From: Euperipatoides rowelli
Lineage: Eukaryota; Onychophora; Udeonychophora; Euonychophora; Peripatopsidae
Assembly (NCBI GenBank): GCA_003024985.2
Contig: PXIH01S0000715.1
DNA length: 21,127 nucleotides
Direction: 5' to 3' (one strand)
Part shown: positions 9,628 to 17,817 of the stretch, in pieces
Position numbering within the stretch: the stretch's first letter is position 1
How the letters are laid out: each line of letters starts with the position of its first letter
Notes under the pieces: model-generated
The model's database searches: none
Seen by the model: the letters and a program-made list of their open reading frames with translations, nothing else
What the model was told of the DNA's origin: nothing
Program-made: the position numbers and the translations under genes

Positions 9628-10350
9628 ATTTCAAGAAACGAGCCAGGAACTCGTTCATTTTTAAAAAATAGGAACGAGCGCCAGAAAATAGATCTTTATT
9701 TTGAAAATAATGGTTATTCCTTTTTATTTCTATAAAATAATTTAGTTTAAAAGAACAAAATATCATTTCTAAATAACGGGAATTAAAATGTAATTATAAA
9801 TTTTTCTTTCTTACATTGTAAATCCTTTCTCTTTTAAGAAAATCAATGTTTAAAATAATCTGAAATCATAAATTTATTTTTAATACTTTTTAAAAGTAAT
9901 TTATTACATTTAAAAGTCATTTATTGTTATGACATCATGCATCAACTTGACAATTTAAGCAGTGAAATTAAAACTAAATCTGTACAGTAGATGGCCACTA
10001 TCAGGGGTCTATAGAAGTAAGACCCTGCCATCATTTAAATAATTACCAGCTTGTAATTACTATAGATTAATTAGGTGTTTTAAATCTAATTTCAAGATGA
10101 TTGTTTATTTATCTAAAAAAAGATGTGTTGCCGGTGAAAATAAATGAAAGTTAAAGAATATTATTAACTTAGATTATTGAATGAGAAAACGCCTAACATC
10201 TTAACCTGCAAATAATAAAGTTGAATGAGCACCAAACTTCCAGTAATGGGGCTTTCAACAAATTTTTTAGTTATATTATAAAACATATAAATCGTATACA
10301 TAAGTTTTAACCTATAACAATTTAATGCCTTATAATATTTTTACCACCTG

Positions 10351-10696
10351 NNNNNNNNNNNNNNNNNNNNNNNNNNNNNNNNNNNNNNNNNNNNNNNNNN
10401 NNNNNNNNNNNNNNNNNNNNNNNNNNNNNNNNNNNNNNNNNNNNNNNNNNNNNNNNNNNNNNNNNNNNNNNNNNNNNNNNNNNNNNNNNNNNNNNNNNNN
10501 NNNNNNNNNNNNNNNNNNNNNNNNNNNNNNNNNNNNNNNNNNNNNNNNNNNNNNNNNNNNNNNNNNNNNNNNNNNNNNNNNNNNNNNNNNNNNNNNNNNN
10601 NNNNNNNNNNNNNNNNNNNNNNNNNNNNNNNNNNNNNNNNNNNNNNNNNNNNNNNNNNNNNNNNNNNNNNNNNNNNNNNNNNNNNNNNNNNNNNNN
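10351..10696. other. Assembly gap (346 N)
   Basis: This is a run of N with no sequence. It lies inside the hAT composite and inside the minus-strand intron. Open frames that cross it are meaningless. Confidence 1.
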
Positions 10697-10845
10697 TGGC
10701 ATTTGTTAATATTCCAAGCGTGAAGCACAGTATACATAATGTAATTGTGCATACAATAAATGCTTTTAGGCTAAGTTAAGCATTAATATAAAAAAAAATG
10801 TGTTTTTTTTTGTCTATATTTTTAATCTGGTAAAGGAATGAAAAA

Positions 10846-10948
10846 GGAACTTGGAACTAGTTCCTTTTTCAAAACAGGAACTAAGAACAGGAACTAGTTC
10901 ATATTTTTTGAAAGGAACTAGAACTAGTTCCTTTTTTTACTGGAACTA
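10846..10948. repeat. Cluster of GGAACTAGTTC palindromic motifs (right subterminal array)
   Basis: GGAACT-type hexamers start near 10846, 10853, 10877, 10890, 10914 and 10942, several completed to the palindrome GGAACTAGTTCC. The cluster lies just inside the right end of the 9579-10957 element and is read as the subterminal transposase-binding array. Confidence 0.75.
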
Positions 10949-10957
10949 TCCCAACTG

Positions 10958-10965
10958 TGTATAAT
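10958..10965. repeat. Right target-site duplication (TGTATAAT) of the hAT composite
   Basis: It differs at one position from TGCATAAT at 9571-9578. Confidence 0.65.
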
Positions 10966-11260
10966 TAATAAATTCAAGAAACAAACATTAAAAAAAAAAG
11001 GGAAGATTGTGATTTATAAAAGGTTTATTGCAATCTGTAAGCAAGTGAAATCCTAATAATTAAGGCTTGAGGTTTTTTTAAAAAAATCTTGCGATTTAAT
11101 TCAAAATTTTCGAAATTCTTTCAAAATTTTAAAGTTGTAATGATCAAATTTAACTTATTTAGAATATAGGCCTACTGTAAATGTTCAAGGCAAAACTTTT
11201 TAATAATCCAATTAATCAAATGTTATAGCTTTAGGCTATTAATTTTGGTAAAAAAGTCAA

Positions 11261-11346
11261 GGTATTGTGGCCAAGTGGTGAGAGAGCTTGGATTGTTATG
11301 ACCAAGACATATGCTGGAGATCTAGGTTCAATCCCCGGCTAGGGCA
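11261..11346 (+). mobile_element. tRNA-derived SINE head (Pol III promoter boxes A and B)
   Basis: Box A TGGCCAAGTGG lies at 11268-11278 and box B GGTTCAATCCC at 11325-11335, 57 bases start to start. The T-arm (CTAGG with CCCGG around TTCAATC) is recognisable. The expected acceptor stem does not pair (5' GGTATTG against 3' CTAGGGC), so this is not a functional tRNA gene; it is the tRNA-related 5' part of a SINE. The SINE body probably continues right, perhaps to about 11480, but its end cannot be fixed. One ambiguous base lies at 11359. It sits in the minus-strand intron, in the opposite sense to that gene. Confidence 0.75.
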
Positions 11347-11479
11347 GTTATGGAACGGNTTTTTTTAACAGATCGCTTTGAGTTTTTTCCTAGTACGCTG
11401 CCCTTTCGATAATGAACCCACACAGTAAAAATATAATTGGATATTAAAAGTATAATTTAAAGTAATCGCTCTCTCTAGT

Positions 11480-12590
11480 AATTAATTATAGAAAATACAT
11501 CTTTCCTTCCTTTGGAGGGGAGATTTATTTTAAAAATAAAATTTTTTTGGTAAAATTGTTTATGAAACGTACTGTAAATGTGACTTTAGAAAACAGCGTT
11601 TTTTTTTAAAGTTCCATAATATTTTTAATTATTTAGTCAGTTTTTATACATATTAGTAAAGCTGATATTCTTTTAATCCTTACAAGAATATTTCAAGTGA
11701 TAAAACATATTTAAATGATGATTCAATCAAACATCTAACTTTATTTATCAATGGTAAATTTGTGCAATTTCACTTAAGTTTAATCAAACTGAGTTTAAAT
11801 TTTTTTATTGCAAATATACAGTAGTTGTGCATATAGCCTACTGTATATCTGTAGGCTGATTTATACCTACAGAAATTGAATTTTAATCTTAAAATGCAAG
11901 TTATTTTCATGTTTTTATATGTATTGTATACTTTATGTACAGTATTTTACTTTTTAAAATAAAATAGTGTTTAATTTCCACATTAGTTAAAAATGGACTA
12001 GGCTATTTTTTTTAAAAAAAAAAAACAAAGACATGAAATTTGTTTTGAAAACGAAAAATTTTGCAAAATTATACATTATTGACCGTAAAATTAGAAAATT
12101 GCCTCCACAAATACCTCTAGCCTTACTAATAATAAATGCATAGAAATGTGTAGACATATAATAATATCACAATATTAATTATAAATAATTTAGCTATAAA
12201 AAAAAAGTTAGTGAAAATAAATTAAAATAATTACTTTTAAGTTGACTAGCAGTTTCAATTCTGTTGGCCAAAAAGAAAATGCAACTGTTTGGCTGCTGCT
12301 TATATATTTTCTGAAAATAATAAAATTAATAATTCATCAAAGTTTAAATTACATAATGCAATTGACTTTTAAAACTATATTCGACAAAATGTTAACAATT
12401 GTGAAAAAATTAGCTAAAAAGAACTTGATCATTGGTGAAAGTCGTTTTAAAGAAATCAGTGGTAATGTTTTGGCTTTAACACATCGAGGATTTTATTAAT
12501 TTTGTCGTAATTCTCTTATTAAGCTATTTGTTTAATTATTTTTGTGAATAGACTTGTATTCTCGATTTAGTAGCCTACTATGTCATATTT
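11480..12590. other. AT-rich intronic stretch, no gene accepted
   Basis: The plus-strand frame at 12242-12499 starts at a TTG, is Lys/Ile/Leu-rich and has no recognisable domain. Sequence at about 12190-12310 is weakly similar to 12953-13090. Several TAGGCCTA- and TACTGTA-type words occur (for example near 11836). Confidence 0.4.
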
Positions 12591-12598
12591 AGTATAAC
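12591..12598. repeat. Left target-site duplication AGTATAAC
   Basis: It is an exact 8-bp match to 12806-12813, flanking the hAT miniature element. Confidence 0.9.
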
Positions 12599-12805
12599 CA
12601 GTGCTTTTTTTTGTGGGGGAATTCACAGGAACTCAGTTCCTGCACCATTTTTTTTTTAGTTCCTGCACCTTTTTTTTTTTTAGTTCCTGCACCTTTTTTA
12701 TTTTTCACAAATTACTAACATTTGAGTTCCTGCACCTTTTTCATTTTACCACAAATTACTAACACATGAGTTCCTGCACCTTTTTTTTTTACATAAAAAG
12801 CACTG
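12599..12805. mobile_element. 207-bp hAT-type miniature element (perfect 8-bp TSD AGTATAAC)
   Basis: The left end CAGTGCTTTTTTTTGTG and the right end (reverse complement CAGTGCTTTTTATGT) form terminal inverted repeats with 10 perfect bases. Exact duplications AGTATAAC flank the element, which is diagnostic of hAT. Almost the whole interior is an array of five AGTTCCTGCACC copies separated by T-rich spacers. The first copy is preceded by its inverse, giving the palindrome CAGGAACTCAGTTCCTG. No coding capacity is present. It lies in the minus-strand intron. Confidence 0.92.
12635..12780. repeat. Five-copy AGTTCCTGCACC array inside the hAT miniature element
   Basis: Copies lie at 12635-12646, 12658-12669, 12682-12693, 12725-12736 and 12769-12780, all perfect. 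The spacers of copies 3 and 4 also share ACAAATTACTAACA-type sequence, so the last two units are longer (43-44 bp) than the first two (23-24 bp). Confidence 0.95.
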
Positions 12806-12813
12806 AGTATAAC
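12806..12813. repeat. Right target-site duplication AGTATAAC
   Basis: It is identical to 12591-12598. Confidence 0.9.
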
Positions 12814-13117
12814 TATGTAAATATCACAAAGGTTTGAAAATAAATAAGATAAAATAAATGTAGCTTAAATTTAATAATTTTTTTAAATATTAAAATATGT
12901 TTGTTATTTGTTCAATCACTTGAGCAATGAAATTTTCCAAAATACATAATTCAGCTATAAATCATAATTTCTGAAAATAAAACTAATTTAAAATTATTAC
13001 TTCTAACTGCAAGATGACAGAATGCAATCTTGTTCAGTAACCAATGGATAAAAGTTTGGCTGCACCTGAGCATTTATATTTTTTAGAAGCCTAATATACT
13101 GGAGATAGTTAAATAAT

Positions 13118-13345
13118 AACTAAGTTAAGTTATTAGCTACATAATAGATGTAGCCTAGTTAAGTTCTAATTATATAATACCCAGGTTGTTAGTTTACAGA
13201 GTAATCAAGTTAAATTATTAGTTAACTAAGTTACACAGTAAAGCTACTAGCTACATTAGAAACCAAGTTAAGTTACTAATTAAAAATAAGAGTTAAGTTA
13301 CTAGTTACATACTAAAAGTGTTAAAAAGGAAACCAAGTTATGAAA
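13118..13345. repeat. Degenerate minisatellite built on AAGTTAAGTTACTAGCTACAT
   Basis: The core AAGTTAAGTTAYTAG or AGTTAAGTTACTAGTTACAT recurs at irregular 30-60 base spacing: near 13121, 13157, 13206, 13225, 13264 and 13293, with a last CCAAGTTATG near 13334. Copies have diverged and the period is not constant, so this is an old tandem array. Confidence 0.65.
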
Positions 13346-13640
13346 AGTTGGGTAAGGGGTTGGATGTTTTAAGGGTAATTAGATATGTATAGAATTAGGT
13401 TTCTCGGGAAGAAGTCACAAAAGGTATATATATAGAACAGAATCTGACCAGAAATGTTTTTAGTTGTAAATAGTCAGGAAAAAAGAGAGGGTAGTGTGAT
13501 GAAAGGTTGTGTAAATATGAAAATGAGGAGTAGCCTATTGTTTTCACTGGGTGAGAGCTACTACTATGCTGAAATAGTTTAGAGAGAAAGGAATATGTGT
13601 AAAATGGTAAAAGCTATCTGAGGGGGACTAGATAATAATA

Positions 13641-14241
13641 GACTAGGCCATTGATGGCAAACCTTTTTCTTCAGGTGAGTCAAAATTGAATTTGAAATTT
13701 TGTTAACTCCAAATCACGGATCAAATATTTAATTTAATTTGAGTAATTAAACAAAATTATCAAAAAATGCTTACAAATTTAACTTTATAAATTTTTTCAA
13801 TAACTCAAAACTTAAAAAGCTATTCTTCATGTTTCATTCGGCTTATGTTTCTTGGATGGTAAACATCATGAGCTATTAATATTTATAATTCAAAAAAGTT
13901 TAAATAGCTTAAAATGTTTAAAATTATTCATCTGCTGATAGTGCAACAAACTGGCAAATAATAGAGTAAAAAAGACCAGAAATAATATACGGTACACAAA
14001 TACTTTTATGAAATATTGCAACTTTTACGATTTTAAAAGTATTTATTGAGGTAGATTTTTGACAGGGAGGCTTCCCCAATGATATTGCCCCCACTGTCAG
14101 ATCACACTATAACTCTTGTTACATTCTCTCAAAGTATTCTTATTGTTTTACGCTGATATAAAAACCTAATACTTTTTAAGCATCCATAAGGTATCTTGAA
14201 ATTGCCACGTGGGTCACAGGTTCGCCATTACTGGCCAAGTC
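13641..14241. mobile_element. Inverted-repeat DNA element, 601 bp, flanked by TA
   Basis: The left end GACTAGGCCATTGATGGC (continuing AAACC) and the reverse complement of the right end, GACTTGGCCAGTAATGGC (continuing GAACC), agree at 19 of 23 positions. TA lies immediately outside both ends (13639-13640 and 14242-14243), consistent with a TA-target family such as Tc1/mariner. The inner part CATTGATGGCAAACC / CAGTAATGGCGAACC is also in the style of hAT ends, but the 8-bp flanks at that boundary do not match as direct repeats. No transposase frame is present. Confidence 0.65.
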
Positions 14242-14299
14242 TATGTAATTTAGGATCACAGGAACAGACAAGTAGTCATATAAACTCATTCCAACTTAC

Positions 14300-14353
14300 C
14301 CGATCCTGTTTCAAATTGTTTAATTCAGCATCTAGGACAGTTAATTCCATGAC
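14300..14353 (-). CDS. Internal or first coding exon of the coiled-coil protein gene
   Basis: On the minus strand a TTATTGTTTAG acceptor is followed by 54 bases and then GTAAGT, an excellent donor (14294-14299). The open frame is VMELTVLDAELNNLKQDR: leucine and valine at 3-4 spacing with charged or polar residues between, an amphipathic heptad pattern like the exon at 8341-8405. One other frame contains a stop. The exon ends at a codon boundary (phase 0). An ATG is the second codon, so it could be a first coding exon if the acceptor belongs to a 5' UTR exon; otherwise upstream exons lie beyond the right side and were not found. The protein is unrecognised; a short structural or adaptor coiled coil is likely. 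Confidence 0.65.
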
Positions 14354-14971
14354 CTAAACAATAAATAAAATGTTATAGCCTACAATAGAGAAATTTGATT
14401 TAAAAAATATATAAATATCGTAGCCTAAATTAAAAAATCAATACCAAGTTTTATATTTAATCAATTATAAAAATTTTTCAAGTGTGCTAGGACTTGATAA
14501 TTTTGGGTATAGGCTAGACAAGGGAGTCGATAGCCTGTACGGGGCCCAAGGGCAAAAAATTTTACAGGCCCCTTGTTCATGAAATTTTTTTTTTTTTTTT
14601 TTGATTGTGTGAACATTTTTTACCTTGGCCTGGCCCCTTGAGTTACTATGGGTCTGGGTAGTCCCCCCCCCCCCTTGTCTACTCATCGGGCCTAAGTATA
14701 GATTTAAGGAATTGAGAATGGTTTATATAAAATTTTTAAGATGACTAATAATTAAATACTCAAATATTGAGTATGAGCCATAATGATTCTGTAAATTTCT
14801 GCTGCATCTCCTTTCAGAATTTAATTTATTTTACATGTGCAGAAACATTAATGTTTGTATGTTTTATAAGTGGTACTTTTTTTTAACTTCAAGTATAGTG
14901 GAACTGAGAATAGTAGGGAATAATTTTCTAAGATTACTATAATTTTATTGTGCATGTTTAGGACCTTAACA
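14354..14971. other. AT-rich non-coding stretch beyond the 14.3 kb exon
   Basis: It contains the small fold-back element at 14515-14681, listed separately, and otherwise AT-rich sequence. The minus-strand frame 14465-14686 is produced by the low-complexity element and is not a gene. Confidence 0.4.
14515..14681. mobile_element. Small C/G-rich fold-back element (about 167 bp)
   Basis: TAGACAAGGG at 14515-14524 is exactly inverted as CCCTTGTCTA at 14672-14681, and AGT/ACT matches continue inward after a variable C run (14663-14674). The interior carries GGGGCCCAAGGGC and GGCCTGGCCCCTTG, a typical style of GC-rich miniature elements in an otherwise AT-rich genome. TA lies at the outermost position of both repeats, so a TA target duplication is possible. 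The superfamily cannot be set. Confidence 0.5.
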
Positions 14972-16480
14972 CTAGCCAAAGTCACCAGGTTTAGCGCATG
15001 TTGAATATTTTAGGTTTTCCATTACTTCGGTCAGGTACGCTTTTCTTAAGTACTGTAGCCACTGTCCCTTATTAAGCAGATTTATATTAAGTAGTTGTCG
15101 GAGTTTGTAATGCCTCATTTTGCCAATCAGCCGATCAAATACCAGCTGCAAGTGCATAACAAGCAGACAATTCCACCTGAACAAACTAACTACTTTTTTA
15201 AGGTGCTTTGATTTCCCTATTTAATCGCTGGATGTCTTGTGATGCCAGCTTGTTGCACACAATTTAGTAGTGAGTATTCAGTTCCCGATTCTATTAGTGC
15301 CTTTATTTCTTATTAAGTGCTTGGACAATAATCAGCTTATCCATGTAGAGTAAAGGATTTACAATTAGAGAATCATCACGCTTGTTGCTCATGCTTAATT
15401 GCATTCTGCGCTCTGTTTGAATATTGGCTATTTTGAATACTGTTGTGGAAATTATTTATACTATATTTTTAGGTTTTACATTATTAATATGTTTAACATT
15501 TAGTGTAGTAATTGATTTTGCTACCTACTGTAATTAGCATGTCAGCATTTGTTTGAGGTGCCTGGATGGTTTGTTTGTAATAAATGTGTGAGTTCGGAGA
15601 CCACTTTTGTTATCTGGCAGTGTTTGGTAATCATCATTAGTTGATATTGTGTTGTGAATATATTTTTTTTTTTTAACAGGTAGGGTGTAATTTGAAAGAT
15701 TATGTGTCTACTATTGCTTGATTTGATGACTTTGGTGTCTTTTTTCATAGTGACATGCTAGATGATTGATGCCTAGTTTGATTTTCCAAATATAATTTAG
15801 AGAAAGCAATGTTTAGGAATATATTGATGGTAATGTCTGGAATTTTTGAAATTTAGGTACTATTTCATTGACTATAGGCTTATTGATTTGTTCTTTCAAA
15901 TTTTTATTGCGAGTTTTATAGTTAGGCCTATTTGAGTATTTGATTTATTATTAAAGTAATTCCTATATGTTTTTCTTAAATTTCATTGGAAATGTCATCT
16001 AGCAGGGGAGAAAAATGTCATCTAGCAGGGGAGAAAAAAAGACTAACGGTTTACGATGCCATAAAATCTATCACTAATTAATTATATTTTTGTTTTGTTA
16101 ATTTCTTTGTTTGTTTAAATATTGCTCGTTCTGATGAGTGTCACGGCTAGCTCCACTCCTCCCAGGCAGACAGAGAATGGAGTCAGTGGGTAAAGGATTG
16201 GCTCAATCGGACATGTTTCCCAAATTGCATAACGTGTTATCAACTTGTGCTGTTTCTGGATGTTTACAGCAGAATCTTTGTTTGTCTTCTGCCTCTACAT
16301 TTTGTACACATGATTGGGGTAGGAGGATGATAGGTAGTTTGCAGCTTATAATGTACACCTTTACATAACTAATCCACCAGAAAGTTTTTGTAGATGTCCT
16401 GATTGCCGGCTAATTTAATTTTTAGGGGCTCAGCAATGCCACAAAGGAGCAATTTGTACCCAATGACTGATTGATCGCAC
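14972..16480 (-). pseudogene. Decayed retroelement-like region, less AT-rich
   Basis: Base composition is clearly less AT-rich than the neighbours and several short frames have balanced codon use. A 70-codon minus frame lies at 14972-15184 (it includes HLQLVFDRLIGKMRHYKLRQ). Just upstream on the same strand, around 15213-15304, another frame reads KALIESGTEYSLLN and is bounded by stops. That resembles the catalytic strand of retroviral-type aspartic proteases (consensus ALIDSGA), but with Glu for the catalytic Asp. A third minus frame lies at 15542-15748. No reverse transcriptase or LTR was recognised. The classification is tentative; it could be a different mobile-element relic. Confidence 0.3.
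15991..16036. repeat. Two-copy 23-bp tandem duplication (acceptor-like on the minus strand)
   Basis: AATGTCATCTAGCAGGGGAG plus AAA occurs at 15991-16013 and again at 16014-16036, identical. On the minus strand each copy reads as a pyrimidine tract followed by CTGCTAG, similar to a 3' splice site. Confidence 0.9.
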
Positions 16481-16918
16481 TGCTGCAGGCCTCTTTAATT
16501 TTAATGAGAGAAATCCATAATACTGTTTAAAATAAAGATATTACAGTATCTGTACCCCTTGTATCTTTACTAAAATCATTTTGAAATTCCCCCCAAGTAT
16601 TATTTTTTTCTATTATTATATAGGCCCTAGATTTAATCTATCATTTACGATTACTGTAAATAATTTACTTAAGTTACTTAAAATATTGATTGGTCTATAA
16701 TTATTGGATTTATTTTGACTTCTATTTATCACTTCACTCTATTCTTCTTATTTCTATCTGGAATTATTTCAGATTTTAAAATCCCATTAAAGATTACCGT
16801 ATTTCAATGAATTGGAATATCTCCATTTTTTCATGTCTGGCTGGCAATGTTCGGAGCACCTTTTAATCTGAAACTAACCAATGGCATATGATGCGACTAA
16901 AATGGAAAGCTGCCTTAG
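16481..16918. other. AT-rich spacer, nothing recognised
   Basis: No exon-like frame, element boundary or RNA gene was seen on either strand. Confidence 0.4.
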
Positions 16919-17060
16919 TTTTTTTTTATTTATTTTTATTATTTATTTACGGGATCTTCAACACAACCGGTGCTGCTCTAGATCCCATAGTTCTAACCTT
17001 CACCAAAACTAAACTCTAACTACTGATAGGTAATAAATAACTATGCCCAACCTCTAATGA
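16919..17060 (-). mobile_element. 3' end of a minus-strand A-tailed retroposon
   Basis: On the minus strand, GGGATCTAGAGCAGCACCGG is followed by GTTGTGTTGAAGATCCCG and then a long A-rich tail (AAATAAATAATAAAAATAAAT, then A only) ending at about 16919. A short GC-balanced body with an AT-only tail is the form of a SINE or truncated LINE 3' end. GGGATCT/AGATCCC form a small inverted repeat. The 5' end and target duplication could not be found. Confidence 0.4.
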
Positions 17061-17065
17061 TAATT

Positions 17066-17073
17066 GAGAGATG
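17066..17073. repeat. Left target-site duplication GAGAGATG
   Basis: It matches GAGAGGTG (17852-17859) at 7 of 8 positions, abutting the outer hAT element. Confidence 0.7.
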
Positions 17074-17468
17074 CAGGGCCGGATTATAGAATAGACAAAA
17101 AAGACATGTCTTAAGCCCGGGATTTTTGGTGGCCCGGAATTTTTTGTAATTTTTATTTTTTTATTTATTTTCATAATTGCCAAGGCCAATTAAGGAATCA
17201 TTAATTTTATTAAAAATGAAACCAAAATAAAATATACAATGCAAATATAATTAAATATTCAATCACAAATATGGACTGGGGTGCTTGAATAAAATTTCTT
17301 TACTTTTTCCAATAAATGATAATTTTGGTTACAAGTAATGATTTTTTTTTTTTAACGATGTTAAAAATTAGTATCTGTGTTAATTAAAAAAAAAAACTTA
17401 AAATTTGGGGCAGTTATTGAGCTTATTGGTATTTTCTTTGTTTTTTCATTATATGAATTAGTAAAGGG

Positions 17469-17817
17469 CAGTGTTTCTTTCGGGCATACCTCCGGTGGGG
17501 GGGGGGCTTAGCCCCCAAGAGCAAATCAATTTTGAAAAATAAATATAAAACGAAACAGAAAGTCAACAAAATGTTAGTCAATGGACACAAAGTCAACATA
17601 ACGGCCACTCTACTAACCAAAAAAAAAAAGCTAATCAAATCAGACACAAAGGCAACAAAACACCAACCAAAAAAAAAGCTTATTAAACCAGACAGAAAGG
17701 CAACAAAACATCCCCCCCAAAAAAAAAGCTTATCAAAATTTTTTAAATAAATACACCTTGCCACCCTGATTTTCTGAATTGCCCACCCCAGGGGAAAATT
17801 GTCTGAAAGAAACACTG
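17469..17817. mobile_element. Nested hAT-type miniature element (349 bp, perfect 8-bp TSD GTAAAGGG)
   Basis: The left end CAGTGTTTCTTTCGGGCA and the reverse complement of the right end CAGTGTTTCTTTCAGACA share the first 13 bases, with further matches. Exact GTAAAGGG duplications lie at 17461-17468 and 17818-17825. A G10-CTTAG-C5 hairpin follows the left end (17497-17516). The middle is a tandem repeat of about 48 bp. The long minus-strand open frame across the element (17423-17833) is a by-product of the repeat, not a gene. The element lies inside another hAT element, so it inserted later. Confidence 0.92.
17584..17738. repeat. Three-unit tandem repeat inside the nested hAT element
   Basis: The units begin GACACAAAGTCAACA (17584), GACACAAAGGCAACAAAACA (17643) and GACAGAAAGGCAACAAAACA (17691). 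Each ends in an A run and AAGCT(T/A)ATYAAA. The last two are 48 bp each; the first is 59 bp and more diverged. A partial unit (CAGAAAGTCAACAAAATG) precedes them. Confidence 0.85.

Larger units (their letters stand above)
9579..10957. mobile_element. hAT-type element, about 1.38 kb, spanning the assembly gap
   Basis: The left end reads CAGTGTTGAGTGGGAACG; the right end, reverse-complemented, reads CAGTTGGGATAGTTCCAG. This is the CAGTGTTGGGA style of many hAT ends, with an AAC-ACTG to AACTG loss on the right. The flanking 8-bp duplications match 7/8 (TGCATAAT and TGTATAAT). Both subterminal regions are rich in short palindromic GGAAC motifs: GGAACTCGTTC and GGAACGAG on the left (9646-9682), and at least six GGAACTAGTTC-like copies on the right (10846-10948). 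Arrays like these are typical transposase-binding regions in hAT elements. No transposase frame is visible, but 346 bases are unsequenced. The left tip is a large fold-back, described separately. Confidence 0.75.
8406..14299 (-). other. Large transposon-filled intron of the coiled-coil gene
   Basis: This interval lies between two minus-strand coding exons with the expected donor (GTAAGT, at 14294-14299) and acceptor. It contains a hAT composite, an assembly gap, a SINE, a hAT miniature element, a degenerate minisatellite and a TA-flanked inverted-repeat element. The remaining DNA is AT-rich with no convincing additional exon. An undetected exon, perhaps in the N gap, cannot be excluded. Confidence 0.55.

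Noticed and set aside
10322-10752. Three open frames across the N gap
   Set aside because: They consist almost entirely of unknown bases.
11261-11346. A functional tRNA gene
   Set aside because: Boxes A and B are good but the acceptor stem does not pair and the length is irregular, so a SINE head is a better reading.
12242-12499. 85-codon plus-strand frame
   Set aside because: It starts at TTG, is dominated by AT-rich codons, lies antisense in an intron and has no recognisable domain.
14465-14686. 73-codon minus-strand frame with a Lys run
   Set aside because: It is a translation of the GC-rich fold-back element plus a T run; not a gene.
16138-16368. 76-codon plus-strand frame with several Cys residues
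   Set aside because: No conserved domain or splice sites were found; kept only as part of the less AT-rich relic region.
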